Positions 1 through 9,770 of a stretch of 40,714 nucleotides of DNA are shown here, piece by piece. The stretch comes from Chara braunii (lineage: Eukaryota > Streptophyta > Charophyceae > Charales > Characeae): positions 882,595-923,308 of the forward strand of contig BFEA01000151.1 in the NCBI GenBank assembly GCA_003427395.1, given 5' to 3'. A model generated the notes under the pieces. The model was not told the origin of the DNA and did no database searches. It worked only from the letters and a program-made list of their open reading frames with translations. The position numbers and the translations under genes were made by a program. The stretch's first letter is position 1. Each line of letters begins with the position of its first letter.

Positions 1-11
1 CCCCCCCCCCC
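1..11. repeat. Poly-C run at window edge
   Basis: The window opens with 11 consecutive C. Together with the long AG repeat at the other end, this suggests the contig was cut at low-complexity sequence at both ends. Confidence 0.8.
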
Positions 12-214
12 TCCTCGATCATCTGGTTGCAATTTTCCAGACAATTGTCTTCTATGGGAGTTTCCGGCCTCTCTTGTGCTTTTTCTTCCGTTTCGGTGGC
101 TGTTTGCCCCCTGCTGGCTAGAGCCTGGAATCTGTTGCCTAGTTTGTCAGGAATGTTTCGTTGTGTTTTCCGGGACTTACTGGCGTGCGTTGTTCTTTTT
201 TGTGTCGGGGATTG

Positions 215-424
215 TCATATCTCTCCCACTTCCGAGGGGTTAATGAAGTCCTGTGGCCTGGGCTCTAGCCGGGGGCGGGACTCTGCTGCTTCTAGGCTGC
301 CCTGTTGTTTGTGGGCCGTTGTACTTGTTTCCTTAGGTGGTGGGAGGTCAACTGTTTTTTCCATTTGAGCCTCCACCGGTTTAGGAGGGATCCATTGGTC
401 TGGTGGTTTGGTGTTCCAGTCCAC
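215..424 (-). pseudogene. Probable C-terminal tail of LINE ORF1, frame-shifted
   Basis: This is a short minus-strand reading frame, rich in Pro, Glu and Lys, lying directly after the stop of the LINE ORF1 frame and in a different frame. Plant LINE ORF1 proteins commonly carry a disordered, Pro-rich tail after the zinc knuckle, so I read it as that tail displaced by a frameshift. The link is inference: there is no domain here. ORF2, which should follow on the minus strand, would start in the last 200 bases or beyond the window edge. Confidence 0.35.
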
Positions 425-445
425 CGGTTCCCCCTTCTCCCATTC

Positions 446-1735
446 TCATCCTTTCACCCCACCTCCCTCTCTCGGTTCGTCCACGTATACCCATCCTTCG
501 TGCCCTGCATCAACGGGTCTCCACCAAGTGTCCTTGAAGGGGTCGCGCAACATGCATCGTGTGGTTCTAATCCTTTTGGTTGGGTGATGGGGACAGTCCG
601 ATTCTGTTGGGAGATGGTTGTATGCCTGACATTTAAAACACCAGGGCCTTGTTGTGCGTGCAGTGTGGATTCTGGAATCTTTCCCTCCAACTCGGAATTG
701 GATCACATCGTCAATGGTAAAGACATGTCCTTTTGGTAAATCCAGGGCCACCATGAGATAATTGTCCCTTGGGGCCACGTGGGGGGGAAGGGGGTCAATG
801 AAATCGACAATCTCGTATTTTTGCGCTAGTTCTTGCACAAAAGCCCCCTGGATTTCGATGGGTACGTGACGAAACTCTACCCAATAATTGTCGATCATTA
901 GTTGGTCCCGTTTCTCCTCTGGCTTTTGTTGTTTTGAAGGAGACCATTGGAAAATCCGGACCTCCGATCTTCCGCAGGGGATGCTCCGCCATGTGTCCAT
1001 TATTCTTTTGTTGGAGTTGAACATACTAATTACTGTGATTACCGTTGACGAGATAGGTTGGATTAAGAAGAAGTCTCGTGCACCCTCTTCCGATCCTTTG
1101 AGAGTGGCGAGTCTTTTNCTGATCCACCCTACCTTGTCATTGGCAGATTTGTAAGCGGCATCGTCATAAAAAACCCATGTGCTTGCGTGGCGGGTGTAGA
1201 CTGTGTCCCTTTTCCTGATCATAATACTCGGGAGGGCTTTCACCCTGTGCTTATTTCCCCCTTGGCTAATTATCTTGTCCTCAGGGTTAGCCAAGAATTT
1301 TGCGAGAAAAAAGGTTGACGCTGTGGTCAAGTTGTCCAGGGGGATTTCCAAAGTCTCCCCCTCCTCTCGCTCTCGTTTGACGGACAGGGTTTGTCCTGCA
1401 TACAGTTTTCTGAGCTTATCAGCCCAAGACGAGGGGGGGGTCTGGGAGGGGCTGATGCTAGCTTCATTCCCTTTCTGTAAGTTTTTCATCTCCTTTAGTA
1501 GTTCAGTCGGGGAGGGGGGGGGGATCTTGTGACAGGGGGGGGTTGGGAGGAGGAGGCTTCTCCCATAGTGGTNTCCTCTATCGTCTCCTTCCCACCCCGG
1601 GGTCGCCAATCTGACTAGTGGTGGCCCATAGCCCCCTGATACTAAATCGGTGGTGATCTGTATGCCCTTCCTCTCCCTNTTCTTTTTCTCGCCTCGTTTT
1701 TCAAACTTGCCATGGTGTTTTTTATGTAAAGTCAA
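446..1735 (-). pseudogene. LINE ORF1 (DUF4283-like RNA-binding protein with zinc knuckle)
   Basis: A 429-codon minus-strand frame. Residues about 170-345 fit the DUF4283 layout of plant LINE ORF1: a beta-rich block with FFLIQP, a WVEFRHVPIEIQGAF segment matching the usual 'W..lpglPle' position, then a segment resembling 'arv.V.ldl..plp..i'. A zinc knuckle follows at about residue 380 (CFKC, H, C), spaced CX2CX4HX6C instead of the usual CX2CX4HX4C. The protein is expected to bind LINE RNA and form the retrotransposition particle. The frame opens at a TTG. The only ATG in good context (ACCATGG, at 1713) lies in another frame, so a frameshift near the start is likely; Ns at 1573 and 1679 blur this. 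No ORF2 is visible next to it in the window. Confidence 0.75.
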
Positions 1736-2069
1736 GTCAAATTACTAGCGGGTGTCAGTGGCGATTTGGGGGGTATAGGGTGCAAGTCAATGGGGCGGGG
1801 AGAAGGGGCGGTGGAATCAGGATCGGTCGGGCGGGGAGAGGAGGGGGGGGATTGCAGGGGAATTGAGAGCGGAGAGGGGGTCGGGTGTGCGGGGTCGTCG
1901 AGCTCGGAGGATCGGGTGTGCGGGAGATCGGGGTCGGGATAGGGTGGAGGGAGGGGAGTCGGGTTTAGGGGGGGTCGCAGGGCGAAGGATAGCGGTGTCG
2001 AGATCGGGTGTGCGGGGTGGATTAATAGAGATCGGGAGTGGGGTGATCGGGGTGCGGGTGCTGGGTGAA

Positions 2070-2125
<56 letters not shown>
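2070..2125 (+). repeat. Uninterrupted poly-G run of 56 bases
   Basis: Counted directly: every base from 2070 to 2125 is G. It is flanked on both sides by GTGAAG and by G-rich but normal sequence. Real runs this long are rare, and their true length is poorly measured by sequencing. Confidence 0.9.
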
Positions 2126-2126
<1 letters not shown>

Positions 2127-2304
2127 GAAGGGAGGGGAGAGAGCAGGTCAGGGTTGGGACAGCAGGATCGGGAAGTCAGGGGGGCCGGGATCGGGGGCAG
2201 TCGGGTTTAAACGTGTTCGGGGCCAGGCAGGAGGGGGGGGTCGCAAGGCGAAGGATGGCGCTGTCGTCGGGATCGGGAGGCGGGGAGGCTTGAGGTTGGG
2301 GGAG

Positions 2305-2890
2305 GAGGCCGCGAGAACGGGATCGGGTGGGAAAGGAGAGTGGTGAGGGAAGGAGGTCACCGAATCGGGATCAGGAGGGGACGAAAGCGGGGGGTTCACC
2401 CGTGATGGGGTAGAGATCGGGAGTGGGGTGGTCGGGATCGAGGGGTGGGATGAGGGGGGGGCGACCCTGGTCGGGGTCGGGCGGAAGTGGAAGGCTGGGA
2501 AGGTGGAGGTCGGGATCGGTCGGGGCCGACCTGCTCGGCCGGGTGGAAAGGCGTGGGTTCGGGAGAGCAATCGGATAGGGTCGGGGAGATAGCCGGAGTC
2601 GGGGACGCAGCGGGGCTTAGGATCGAGCAGAAGTCGGGGAGGCGTGGGGCTGGTGGGGGAGAAGTATAGGAATGGGGGGGGGATGGGGTCGCAATGTCGG
2701 GATCAGATAAGGAGGGGGGGGAGCAGGTCTTGGAGCTCGTCAGAATCGGGGGTGCAGTGGTGGTCGGGATGCGGTAGGGGGGGGATCGGGTAAGGGAGAC
2801 CGTCGGGAGGCCGCGAGAACGGGATCGGGTGGAAAAGGAGAGTGATGAGGGAAGGAGGTCGCCGAATCAGGATCGGGAAGGGGATGAAAG
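2305..2890. repeat. Pair of about 84-bp direct repeats, about 500 bp apart
   Basis: The segment at 2305-2387 recurs at 2807-2890 with a few substitutions. Both start GAGGCCGCGAGAACGGGATC and both end in GAAAG. It shows that the G-rich block grew by duplication of units longer than the 6-9 bp core. Confidence 0.85.
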
Positions 2891-3229
2891 TGCAAGGTCG
2901 GGTCGGGTGGGGAAGCGGGGGAGCGGGTAAGATCTGGGGAGGTAGTCAGGAACAGAGACGCGGCGGGGTTGCGATCGGGATCGCAATGGTTCAAGGCGAG
3001 GGAGCAGGGTTGGGGCGCGGGGTCGGGCTTGGTATTGTTACATGCTGCACATGCACACGAGGGCCATTTTCCAGGCCCTGCGTCCTTCAGGATGAAAGCC
3101 TGAAAACCAGGGCTTACAGGCCCCGTGACTGTTCAGCCCGAAAGCCTGAAAACAGAGGCCTACAGTCCCTATATTGTTTCAGACTAAAAGTGGCAGTAGC
3201 CTTTTTAGCCTGAAACGAAGGGCCATTTT

Positions 3230-3251
3230 CGGTCGTTCATCAGAACGACCG
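3230..3251. repeat. Perfect 8-bp stem hairpin
   Basis: CGGTCGTT, a 6-base loop CATCAG, then AACGACCG. It is followed 32 bases later by a second, longer hairpin at 3284-3311. Confidence 0.8.
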
Positions 3252-3283
3252 GCCCTGAAACTCAGGCACCGAACCAGGGTTTC

Positions 3284-3311
3284 GGGAACAGGTTATTCTT
3301 AGCCTGTTCCC
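3284..3311. repeat. Perfect 9-bp stem hairpin
   Basis: GGGAACAGG, a 10-base loop TTATTCTTAG, then CCTGTTCCC. There is no T-run after it that would suggest a Pol III or bacterial-type terminator. Confidence 0.8.
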
Positions 3312-3540
3312 ATGCTAGCCTCAGCAGATGCAGTAGCGCCAGCCCTTGGCACATTTCGGCATTGGCAAGAGCAGCCTCCTCGACCTGGCTCGCCCTTCAG
3401 GCAGTCAGGAGGCAGGCTGAGGTAGTACATAGGGAGTTCCCATGCACTCCACCGGGAGGCAGGAGGCAGTTAGTAGTCTTCAGGATTCGGCAGCAGCACT
3501 CTGGAGGGAGCACTGCCAGGAGTAGTAGTAGCGTTAGCCT

Positions 3541-3592
3541 TAGTCTTCAGCGTTGGGCGCAATAAGTAGTTGTAGTCTTCAGCGTTGGGCGC
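3541..3592. repeat. 20-bp direct repeat, period 32
   Basis: TAGTCTTCAGCGTTGGGCGC occurs at 3541-3560 and again, identically, at 3573-3592. An isolated tandem duplication. Confidence 0.9.
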
Positions 3593-4499
3593 CATAGCTA
3601 GGATAGCACTAGAGGGAGAGGGATTGGGCGGAGGCCAGAGGTACCTACCTGCAGTGCTGTTCCAGCTTCGTCTTCGAGGTACCTGCAGCACAGCGCCAAC
3701 ATCAGAGGTTTGTATCTGGCTCATGACAGAGAGAGAGTTCTTCTTCTTCCTCTTCTCAGTCCACCATTTCCCTCTCACCCTCTCCTTATCTGACTTCACT
3801 GCATCTGCAGACTACGAGAGAAGAGTGAGAGAGAGAGCTTAGTGACATTGGATCCAGACTCGACTTTTGGGCTTCAGACATTACAACGAGGGATTATTTG
3901 GGACTTGTGACAAAGACTTGGTGTTGACGACAATCCCATCTCTCCCCCTCTCTTCGTATGATCCCCGACCGGAATGGTCCCGCACTGTGTGGCACCGATG
4001 CACTCGACACCACGCCCTTTTACTTGGCTCATGGCCCATTGACCCTTTTTATGCCGCACTCCGGTGGCCCTCTTGGCCCCCTACTACATTCTCATGTGTC
4101 GGTATCCCAACACTATTTTCTTGATTTTCTTGACTCCTTTCTTCCTACGGTGCGCAACCGAAGGCATTATTTTTTCCGGCGGTGCTTCTTCTTTCGGGAA
4201 GGAGTACCGCCTTTACTATTCTCTTGCGGCCCTTTGCCGCTTGCTATTCTACTAACCTCTTCTTGGTTCAGTGATTCCAGCGGCCTAGGGCGTTCTATAG
4301 GCCCCTTGGCGTCGACACTTATGCCTTAGCCTCCCATGCTTCCTATCTCTCTTCCCTCCAGTTTTCTCTTTTGTGCACAATTATGTCGTATACCATCTCT
4401 CAAGGGTTAGGACTTGTTTCGAGACCCACAGGTCCCGACACATTCTGCCCACTCATTCACGATGTCCTCATTGCGCACCAATAAGTAGTTAATGGGGGA

Positions 4500-5101
4500 A
4501 GCGACTTTGGGAAAGATAGATAAGGGCGAGGAAGTGAGATAAGATAGGTGGTTAGCTTATCAGGGTCCTTTTTCAATATTTCCCTTATGTCTTTCCTCTG
4601 TTGTCCGCCTTTTGGTTTTTGTAATCCGTGCTTCTTTCACAAGCTTGAGTCATCCCAACAATCAACTTTTCGGTCCGTGCAATCCGTGTTTCTGACCAAT
4701 TTCTCCCCCTCCCCACTCAAATGCGATGCTTCCCTCTTTCCGGGCCTTGTGCCTGTTCAGGGTTAGTCGTTTTTCAAGGCTGGTTTGTTCCTCTCATTGG
4801 TCTCATCCTTACTTTGCCCATTTTCTTTGTCTTTTGCCGACCCTTCCCGTATTTAGTCTCATTCAATGCCCTCAGCCTCTTCTTAGGCTTCCAATACTCA
4901 TTCTCATGTGGTCTCTTCCCGTGCTTTTCATGGCCATTTTGCTAGGCCTCTCGAGTCTTCTCAAGTTATTTCTTGCAATCCTTCAGTCTGTTCTGCTAGC
5001 TTCCTCAACCCTTTCTTAGACAGTTCCGTATACGAGCCTCTTTGTTCATTCAAACAAGTTTTCCTCGGGTAAATAGTTAGACAATTTAATCATGCAACTT
5101 C
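4500..5101. other. Pyrimidine-rich stretch, no gene seen
   Basis: C/T-rich on the plus strand with short open frames that look like composition effects (Phe, Leu, Ser and Pro runs). No domain or repeat of note. It leads into the 62-bp minisatellite. Confidence 0.4.
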
Positions 5102-5630
5102 TTTTTTCAGGTCTTTCTCAAGTCCGAGCTCAATTAATCTTTACATGCATCTCTTCCTGGACATCTTGTCAGACCTTTCTCAAGCCCAAGCTCAATCAAT
5201 TTGACATGCATTTCTTTTCTGGACATCTTGCCAGACTTTTCTCAAACCCAAACTCAATCAATTCTCACATACATTTCTTCCTGGCGTCTTGCTAGACGTT
5301 TCTCAAGCCCATACTCAATCAATTCTCACACGCATTTCTTTTCTGGACATTTTGTCAGACCTTTCTTTAGAACAGACTCAATCAATTCTCACATACATTT
5401 CTTTCTGGCGTCTTGCCAGACCTTTCTTAAGCCAGGCTCAATCAATTTTCACACTTATTTCTTTTTCTGGACATCTTGTCAGAGCCCAGACTCAACCAAT
5501 TCTCACACGCATTTCTTTTTTTGGACATCTTGTCAGACCTCTCTCAAGCCCAGGCTCAATCAATTCTCACATACATTTCTTTCTGACGTCTTGCCAGACC
5601 TTTCTCAAGCCCAAGCTCAATCAATTTGTA
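5102..5630. repeat. About 62-bp minisatellite, nine copies
   Basis: The marker CTCAATCAATT starts at 5129, 5191, 5253, 5314, 5377, 5437, 5491, 5555 and 5616, so spacings are 62, 62, 61, 63, 60, 54, 64 and 61. Each unit also has CATTTCTT, then a GTCTTGCCAGAC or GACATCTTGTCAGAC segment holding a short inverted repeat, then TTTCTCAAGCCC. Two subtypes can be told apart: 'TGGCGTC' and 'TGGACATC'. Open frames over it simply reflect the repeat. Confidence 0.9.
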
Positions 5631-5639
5631 CGTTTTTTA

Positions 5640-6555
5640 CTGTTCTTTTCACACGCTTTGTCGTTAGGTAGATGACACACCTTCCCCCACTCAACCGCGA
5701 TGTCCTCATCGCACAACATGTTCTCACTCAGAGATACACAAACCTTGCCTGCCAAGTAAGTGGACGGACGTCGGCCCATCAGTCCCTAAAAGGAAGGGTG
5801 ATCAGTCCTCCCCCTGCCGATAACTCACCCCATCCTCCACTTAGTCTGGCGGCCACTTCCTTGGAGACAGGCATCATCATTGAGGTACCATCTCGCATCT
5901 GACAGTAAGGTCCAGTCCATGCCTCCTAGGACCCCGTCATACCATAAGTGATTCCCTCCCGAATCGTTTCTCCCGAGTGGTAAGTTCTATGGATCCGGCC
6001 TCTTCCTTTCAAGAGAGTTGGGGCTCTCGATTAGTTTGCAAGTGCAGTTACAACGACCTCGCGGTTAGTCCCCGGAACGATTGTAATGTTCCGGCAGAGC
6101 GGTGTCAATACCCTGTGGTGGTGGCAGACTCCACCCGGTACCTCGCCCTGACCTTCCCCGTAGACAGTGCCGCCCGACTTAATGCGAGCAACCTTGGTCC
6201 ATTCCAAACGGTCAGGCCGCCCCTCAACGACGTGACGTGTGGTTGGAGAGGGTCAACAGAACCTAAAATAGCAAATTTTCGGCTCATCTTAGAGCCCTGG
6301 ACATTTTAGGAACTCAACGTGAAGCGCAATTTGAACCCTCCGGCTAGAGCTCGTTGCCGGAGCTGGTTTCGGATGTCGAGTATCCTATCCGATACATTAA
6401 TGCTTTAACTTGGTGTCCTACTTACGAGGACCATGTCGCGCTTGGACATTTCCCTATGGGGCAGAGGTCCCAGGGTCACGGTGCAGGCACCAATATCCCC
6501 CTCATGCTGAGGCCTTAGACTAGAAGAAGGAGGAAGATTCAATTATTTGCTATTT
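5640..6555. other. Unique stretch between minisatellites, no gene recognised
   Basis: The composition is more balanced than on either side. Open frames up to 110 codons occur on the plus strand (5977-6309), but none shows a domain. A 'CACTCA..CGATGTCCTCATCGC' segment at about 5688 echoes one at about 4452 ('CGATGTCCTCATTGCGC'), so the two stretches share ancestry. Confidence 0.4.
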
Positions 6556-6559
6556 CCTT

Positions 6560-7385
6560 AGCCGATCCGGCGACCTCTTTTCAATTTGCCCAGGGTCCCT
6601 TCTTTATGCAATGCAATTTCCAATTTTCAGGCAAACGCTCAGTCCAATGCTCTTTCCAAATATTTCTCAAGGCTGATTCCCATGGTTGATCCGACAACCT
6701 CTTTTCAATAGGGCCACTTCTCATAATCGATCCGACGACCTCTTTTCAATAAGGCCTCCTCTCATGGCCGACCCATTCGTCCATCCTCAATCCTTAACCT
6801 CCATCTTTTCTTAAAAGTCATCTCTCATGGTCGTCTCAACGGTCTTCCCAGTCCGCATCCTTCTCATTTTGATGTTTGCCTCTTACAACCGACCCGTCGG
6901 CCTTTCCCTTCTCAATCCTTCTCTTTCAATTCTTCTCAAGACTATTTCTTATGACCGTTCCGACGGTCTTTTTAAATCTTCATCAAACTTATCCAATCTT
7001 ATTTCCAAGAATGATTCTTTTGGCCAACCCATCGACCTCTCACATCCTTCTCTCCACAGTTATTTCTTAAGACCGACCCAACGAGTTTTCCAGTCCTCCA
7101 TCCTTCTCTCTCTCATGCCTGTTTCTTGTGATCGTCCCGACGACATTTTCCTTCTCAATCCTTCTTTTTCAATCCTTCTCGAGGCTGTTTCTTATGACCG
7201 ACCCGACAACATTTTCTTTCAATTCTCTCAAGGTTGTTTCTATGATCAACCCAACGGCCTTTTCTTTCAATCCTTCTCATGGCTATTTCAATGACCGACC
7301 CGGCGACCTTTTCTATCTTTCCATCTTATTTTTACAGTATCTTTCTCAATGCTCAATTCTCGTGGCCGACCCGCCAGCCATCTCA
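6560..7385. repeat. Diverged about 60-bp repeat with a CCGACCCGACGACC core
   Basis: A core near GACCGACCCGACGACCTTTT recurs about 14 times, for example near 6562, 6687, 6727, 6888, 6952, 7020, 7072, 7130, 7196, 7243, 7294 and 7364, with spacings mostly 47-70 bp. The rest of each unit is CAATCCTTCTC-type pyrimidine-rich DNA. Plus-strand open frames of 155 and 199 codons lie over it, but their protein just repeats the unit (DRPD, FSILL), so I do not call genes. Confidence 0.75.
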
Positions 7386-7497
7386 ATTCTCATAACTCAT
7401 TCCAGCTCAATCTTAATCAACCTTTATCAAACAATCATGCAATGGGACCCCAGTGTCAATTCTCTAGGTGACCTTTGTCAGGGGCGACCCTTTTCTA

Positions 7498-7750
7498 TTT
7501 CAAGTCGAATAAGGGTCATTATTTTCCATCTCAAGTCGAACAGCCTGGTTAGGACCATCTTTTTTCATCTCAAGTCGAACAGCGTGGTTATAGTCATTCT
7601 TTTCTATCTCAAGTCGAACAGCCTGGTTAAGGCCATTCTTGTCCATCTCAAGTTGAACCGCCTAGTTATGACCATCTCAAGTCAAATCGTCTGGTTAGGG
7701 TCATCTCAAGTCGAACCGTCTGGTTAGGGTCATTCTTTTCCATCTCAATG
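7498..7750. repeat. 39-bp / 29-bp tandem array
   Basis: TCAAGTCGAA-type starts fall at 7500, 7531, 7570, 7609, 7648, 7677, 7706 and 7745. Spacings are therefore 31, 39, 39, 39, 29, 29 and 39. The short units lack a 10-base CATTCTTTTC-type segment that the long ones have. Consensus pieces: CATCTCAAGTCGAACAGCCT and GGTTAGGGTCATTCTTTTC. Confidence 0.9.
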
Positions 7751-8457
7751 TTCGCGCCCGAGAGGGTGGGCCTTCAGGACACGGATCCCATCTTTTACTA
7801 GGAGGGGGATGAAAGGTGACCATCATTTTACAGTTTTTTGCATGCGGTATCTTTCATCCTTTCTCAATACAGTTTGTTGGTTCCATTGATATCATGCATA
7901 CACCCGACTTGGCGTCTAGCACTCAAGCGGAGACTTTCAACCTCAGGCACTGCTAGCCCGCCTGGTCGTTCAACCATAGATCAGAACGTGGGGTCCTTTT
8001 GTCCTCTTCACTCTTGCTCACTCTCACAACTTTGTCTCTTGTGACACGACTTTAACTCGGTTGGATTAGGCTCCTAGGGGGGGGTGATCTTCACGCCCCT
8101 CTACTCGTAGGTTCCCTAACCTCTCTTGTACTTGACCGACACTCAATGCCTTGTCTCGCTTAATAATCCAAATTCATAGTCTCTTTCTTAAAAAAACACA
8201 ATCTCTATCTTTTTCCAAGGTTCATGATACAACCTTCCCAACTAGTCTCATACCCGTGTCCCTTATCAACGTTTCTTGCGCAAAATTATTTCAAGGTAGC
8301 TCATCCCAAAAAGTAGCTCAAGGACTATTTTTTTGCTCATCTAAGCTAAGTTCTGACTAGTCCCCGTCCTGTTCACTCTCAACAATGTTATTCGTACTAG
8401 CCAAGTTTTACAACCTCAAATTGTTAAAAGAAAAACTTTACCAAAATGCCCATCACG
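7751..8457. other. No gene seen
   Basis: Mixed-composition DNA after the 39-bp array. Only short frames are present, with no recognisable domain, hairpin or long repeat. Confidence 0.4.
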
Positions 8458-8655
8458 CCTAGTCTCTCTCGTTGCCATCAGTCCTTTGTTGTTTGGATGC
8501 TCGTTCGTCATCCCTTCCTGCCGGCACTTCAGTCCCCAGGCCTGAGGCCACGATTTCTCTTTTTTTTCTCGCAATTTCTTGCAATTTCTCCTCACTGTAA
8601 AAATCCAAGGGTGTAACCGCCTCCCCAACCCTCATCAATTTTCTAGCCTTGATGA
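8458..8655 (-). pseudogene. Continuation of the acidic gag-like ORF in another frame
   Basis: After the stop at 8693, a second minus-strand frame reads about 65 codons with protein-like composition: MRVGEAVTPLDFY, then a charged helix QEIARKKREI, ending at a TAG near 8459. It is best explained as the C-terminal part of the same ancient protein, shifted out of frame in the 8655-8700 interval. No known domain is visible. Confidence 0.4.
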
Positions 8656-8692
8656 TTCAGTCATGGTTATTCGCACTGACCCTTTGTTCGAG

Positions 8693-9331
8693 CTAATGAC
8701 TGGGTGTTGGCCCAAACTCCTCCTCCCACTTGTACGGTCCTTCCTTTGAGCCACTTGTTGAGAGTTGTCCTTCTTCTCTAGGCCTTAAGATCTCATCCGT
8801 TTCATCATCACTACTAATTTCAATGACCTCATGTACTTTTTCTTCCTCATCCTCGTCCTCTTCTTCTCGTACGAGGATGTACTCACCCGTAAAGTTCTCA
8901 GGGTTCAGACTGTAGGGGATACTCGACCCTCTCTCGTTTCCTCCCTCATAGTCCGCACACCCTATCTCACAACTACCATGCACGCTTTGTCCCCCTTCTT
9001 CATAGTCCGCAAATCCTCTCTCATGACCGTCGGATCTGCTTTGTCCCCCATCCTCACTTCTTTCTTCTGGTTTTTGCTCCCCACTTTTTTTCCCAGACAA
9101 GGGTTGCAATTTTTTGCACTCCTTGAGGGGCGAGGACTTGCTTGCCAGAAGCTTTCACTTTCTCCTCCCCAACGTCCGTCTTGGTTGCGGCGTTATAAAC
9201 AGTATCGGTCTCTGTCTGTCTCGTGGCCTCTCAGACCTTTGCCATTCATCTTCAAAAGATACATTAGCGCGATTGATATCATTTTCGTTGTTGGGTTCCA
9301 TCTTTACTTGAATTTCCCCTGTGTCTGTCAT
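8693..9331 (-). pseudogene. Unrecognised acidic protein, gag-like, with one in-frame TGA
   Basis: From an ATG at 9331 the minus strand reads 213 codons in one frame with a single TGA at 9155-9157 (codon 59). The N-terminal part is polar (MTDTGEIQV, later FEDEW and RPRDRQRP). The middle repeats a GFADYE/GCADYE motif twice about 20 residues apart. The C-terminal part has an acidic run EEEDEDEEE followed by EVIEISSDDE. This low-complexity acidic style is seen in retroelement gag proteins, and the ORF lies just beyond a gypsy integrase on the same strand. It may be a gag of a neighbouring element or an extra 3' ORF. I do not recognise the family. Confidence 0.5.
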
Positions 9332-9535
9332 CACAAGGTAAGCGGAAGGCCCAGTCTATATTCCTTAGGCGGAGCCCTGTCCAGGCAACAGAAAAGACAA
9401 AATCCCATTTCCCTAAGGCGCCAAGGTTCCCCCAGTTTCCACGGATGCATCCTTTGTCCTATTTTCCTCATGCAATACAGTACAATACATTGTTCCACGT
9501 TCCACACTCGGATCCCATCCGTCCCTCATGAAAAC

Positions 9536-9675
9536 TTATGATACAATGTTTCAGGCATCCATCCCAACATCATCCATTCCTTACAAAAACTATGGTACAA
9601 TGCCATAGGCATCCATCCTAATATCATTCATCCCTTACAAAAACTATGGTACAATGCCCCAGGCATCTCAACCTC
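9536..9675. repeat. 54-bp tandem repeat, about 2.5 copies
   Basis: ACAATG followed by an AGGCATC(C) segment and ending AAAACTATGGT starts at 9543, 9597 and 9651, an exact 54-base period. It lies 100-230 bases past the integrase stop on the element's 3' side, where an untranslated region or LTR would be expected. Confidence 0.85.
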
Positions 9676-9770
9676 GTTACTCAACCCATGTAACCCTCCC
9701 CCATAAGCACAGTAAAAAATCATCCCCCCAAAAAGACAATACACATCACGGATAAGATCTCTGCCAGCAC

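Larger units (their letters stand above)
1740..3030. repeat. G-rich (plus strand) repetitive block upstream of LINE ORF1
   Basis: About 1.3 kb dominated by short units such as GGGATCGGG and GTCGGG, strongly G-biased on the plus strand. It sits immediately upstream of the minus-strand LINE ORF1, so on the LINE sense strand it is a C-rich leader. It contains higher-order duplications, for example a 'GGTCGCA-GGCGAAGGAT' stretch near 1970 and again near 2235, and 'TAGAGATCGGGAGTGGGGTG' at 2026 and 2411. Reading frames in it code only for Gly/Arg-rich or Pro/Ser-rich low-complexity protein and are not taken as genes. A LINE 5' UTR made of promoter-like monomers is one explanation; an unrelated G-rich satellite is another. 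Confidence 0.7.
3030..4500. other. Non-coding stretch with small duplications; no gene seen
   Basis: No convincing gene. Visible structure: two copies of a GAAAGCCTGAAAAC-containing unit at 3094 and 3140 (period 46), a paired hairpin at 3230-3311, and a perfect 20-bp direct repeat at 3541-3560 and 3573-3592. From about 3720 the plus strand becomes pyrimidine-rich. It could be an old LTR or UTR of a retroelement, but I could not find a matched pair of ends. Confidence 0.5.

Noticed and set aside
1863-2669. Open frames coding Gly/Arg-rich or Pro/Ser-rich proteins in the G-rich block
   Set aside because: They exist because the DNA lacks A/T-rich stop codons. Their sequence only mirrors the GGGATCGGG-type repeat.
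3028-4112. A solo LTR from TGTTAC at 3036 to GGTATCCCAACA at 4112, or an insertion flanked by CTTGGT at 3028 and 3917
   Set aside because: The end sequences are not inverted repeats of each other, the duplications do not sit at canonical TG/CA ends, and no second copy was found.
5102-5630. Regular repeats resembling a CRISPR array
   Set aside because: The units diverge along their whole length, with no constant repeat and variable spacer, no cas genes, and a eukaryotic context. It is a minisatellite.
5680-5720. C-terminal end of a gypsy pol on the minus strand (DEDIAVEWG reading of the GATGTCCTCATCGC segment)
   Set aside because: A common motif at gypsy pol ends, but no upstream chromodomain or integrase frame continues from it. 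Too short to call.
6827-7727. Plus-strand frames of 155 and 199 codons as genes
   Set aside because: They lie over the 60-bp and 39-bp repeats and their proteins repeat the unit. No domain.
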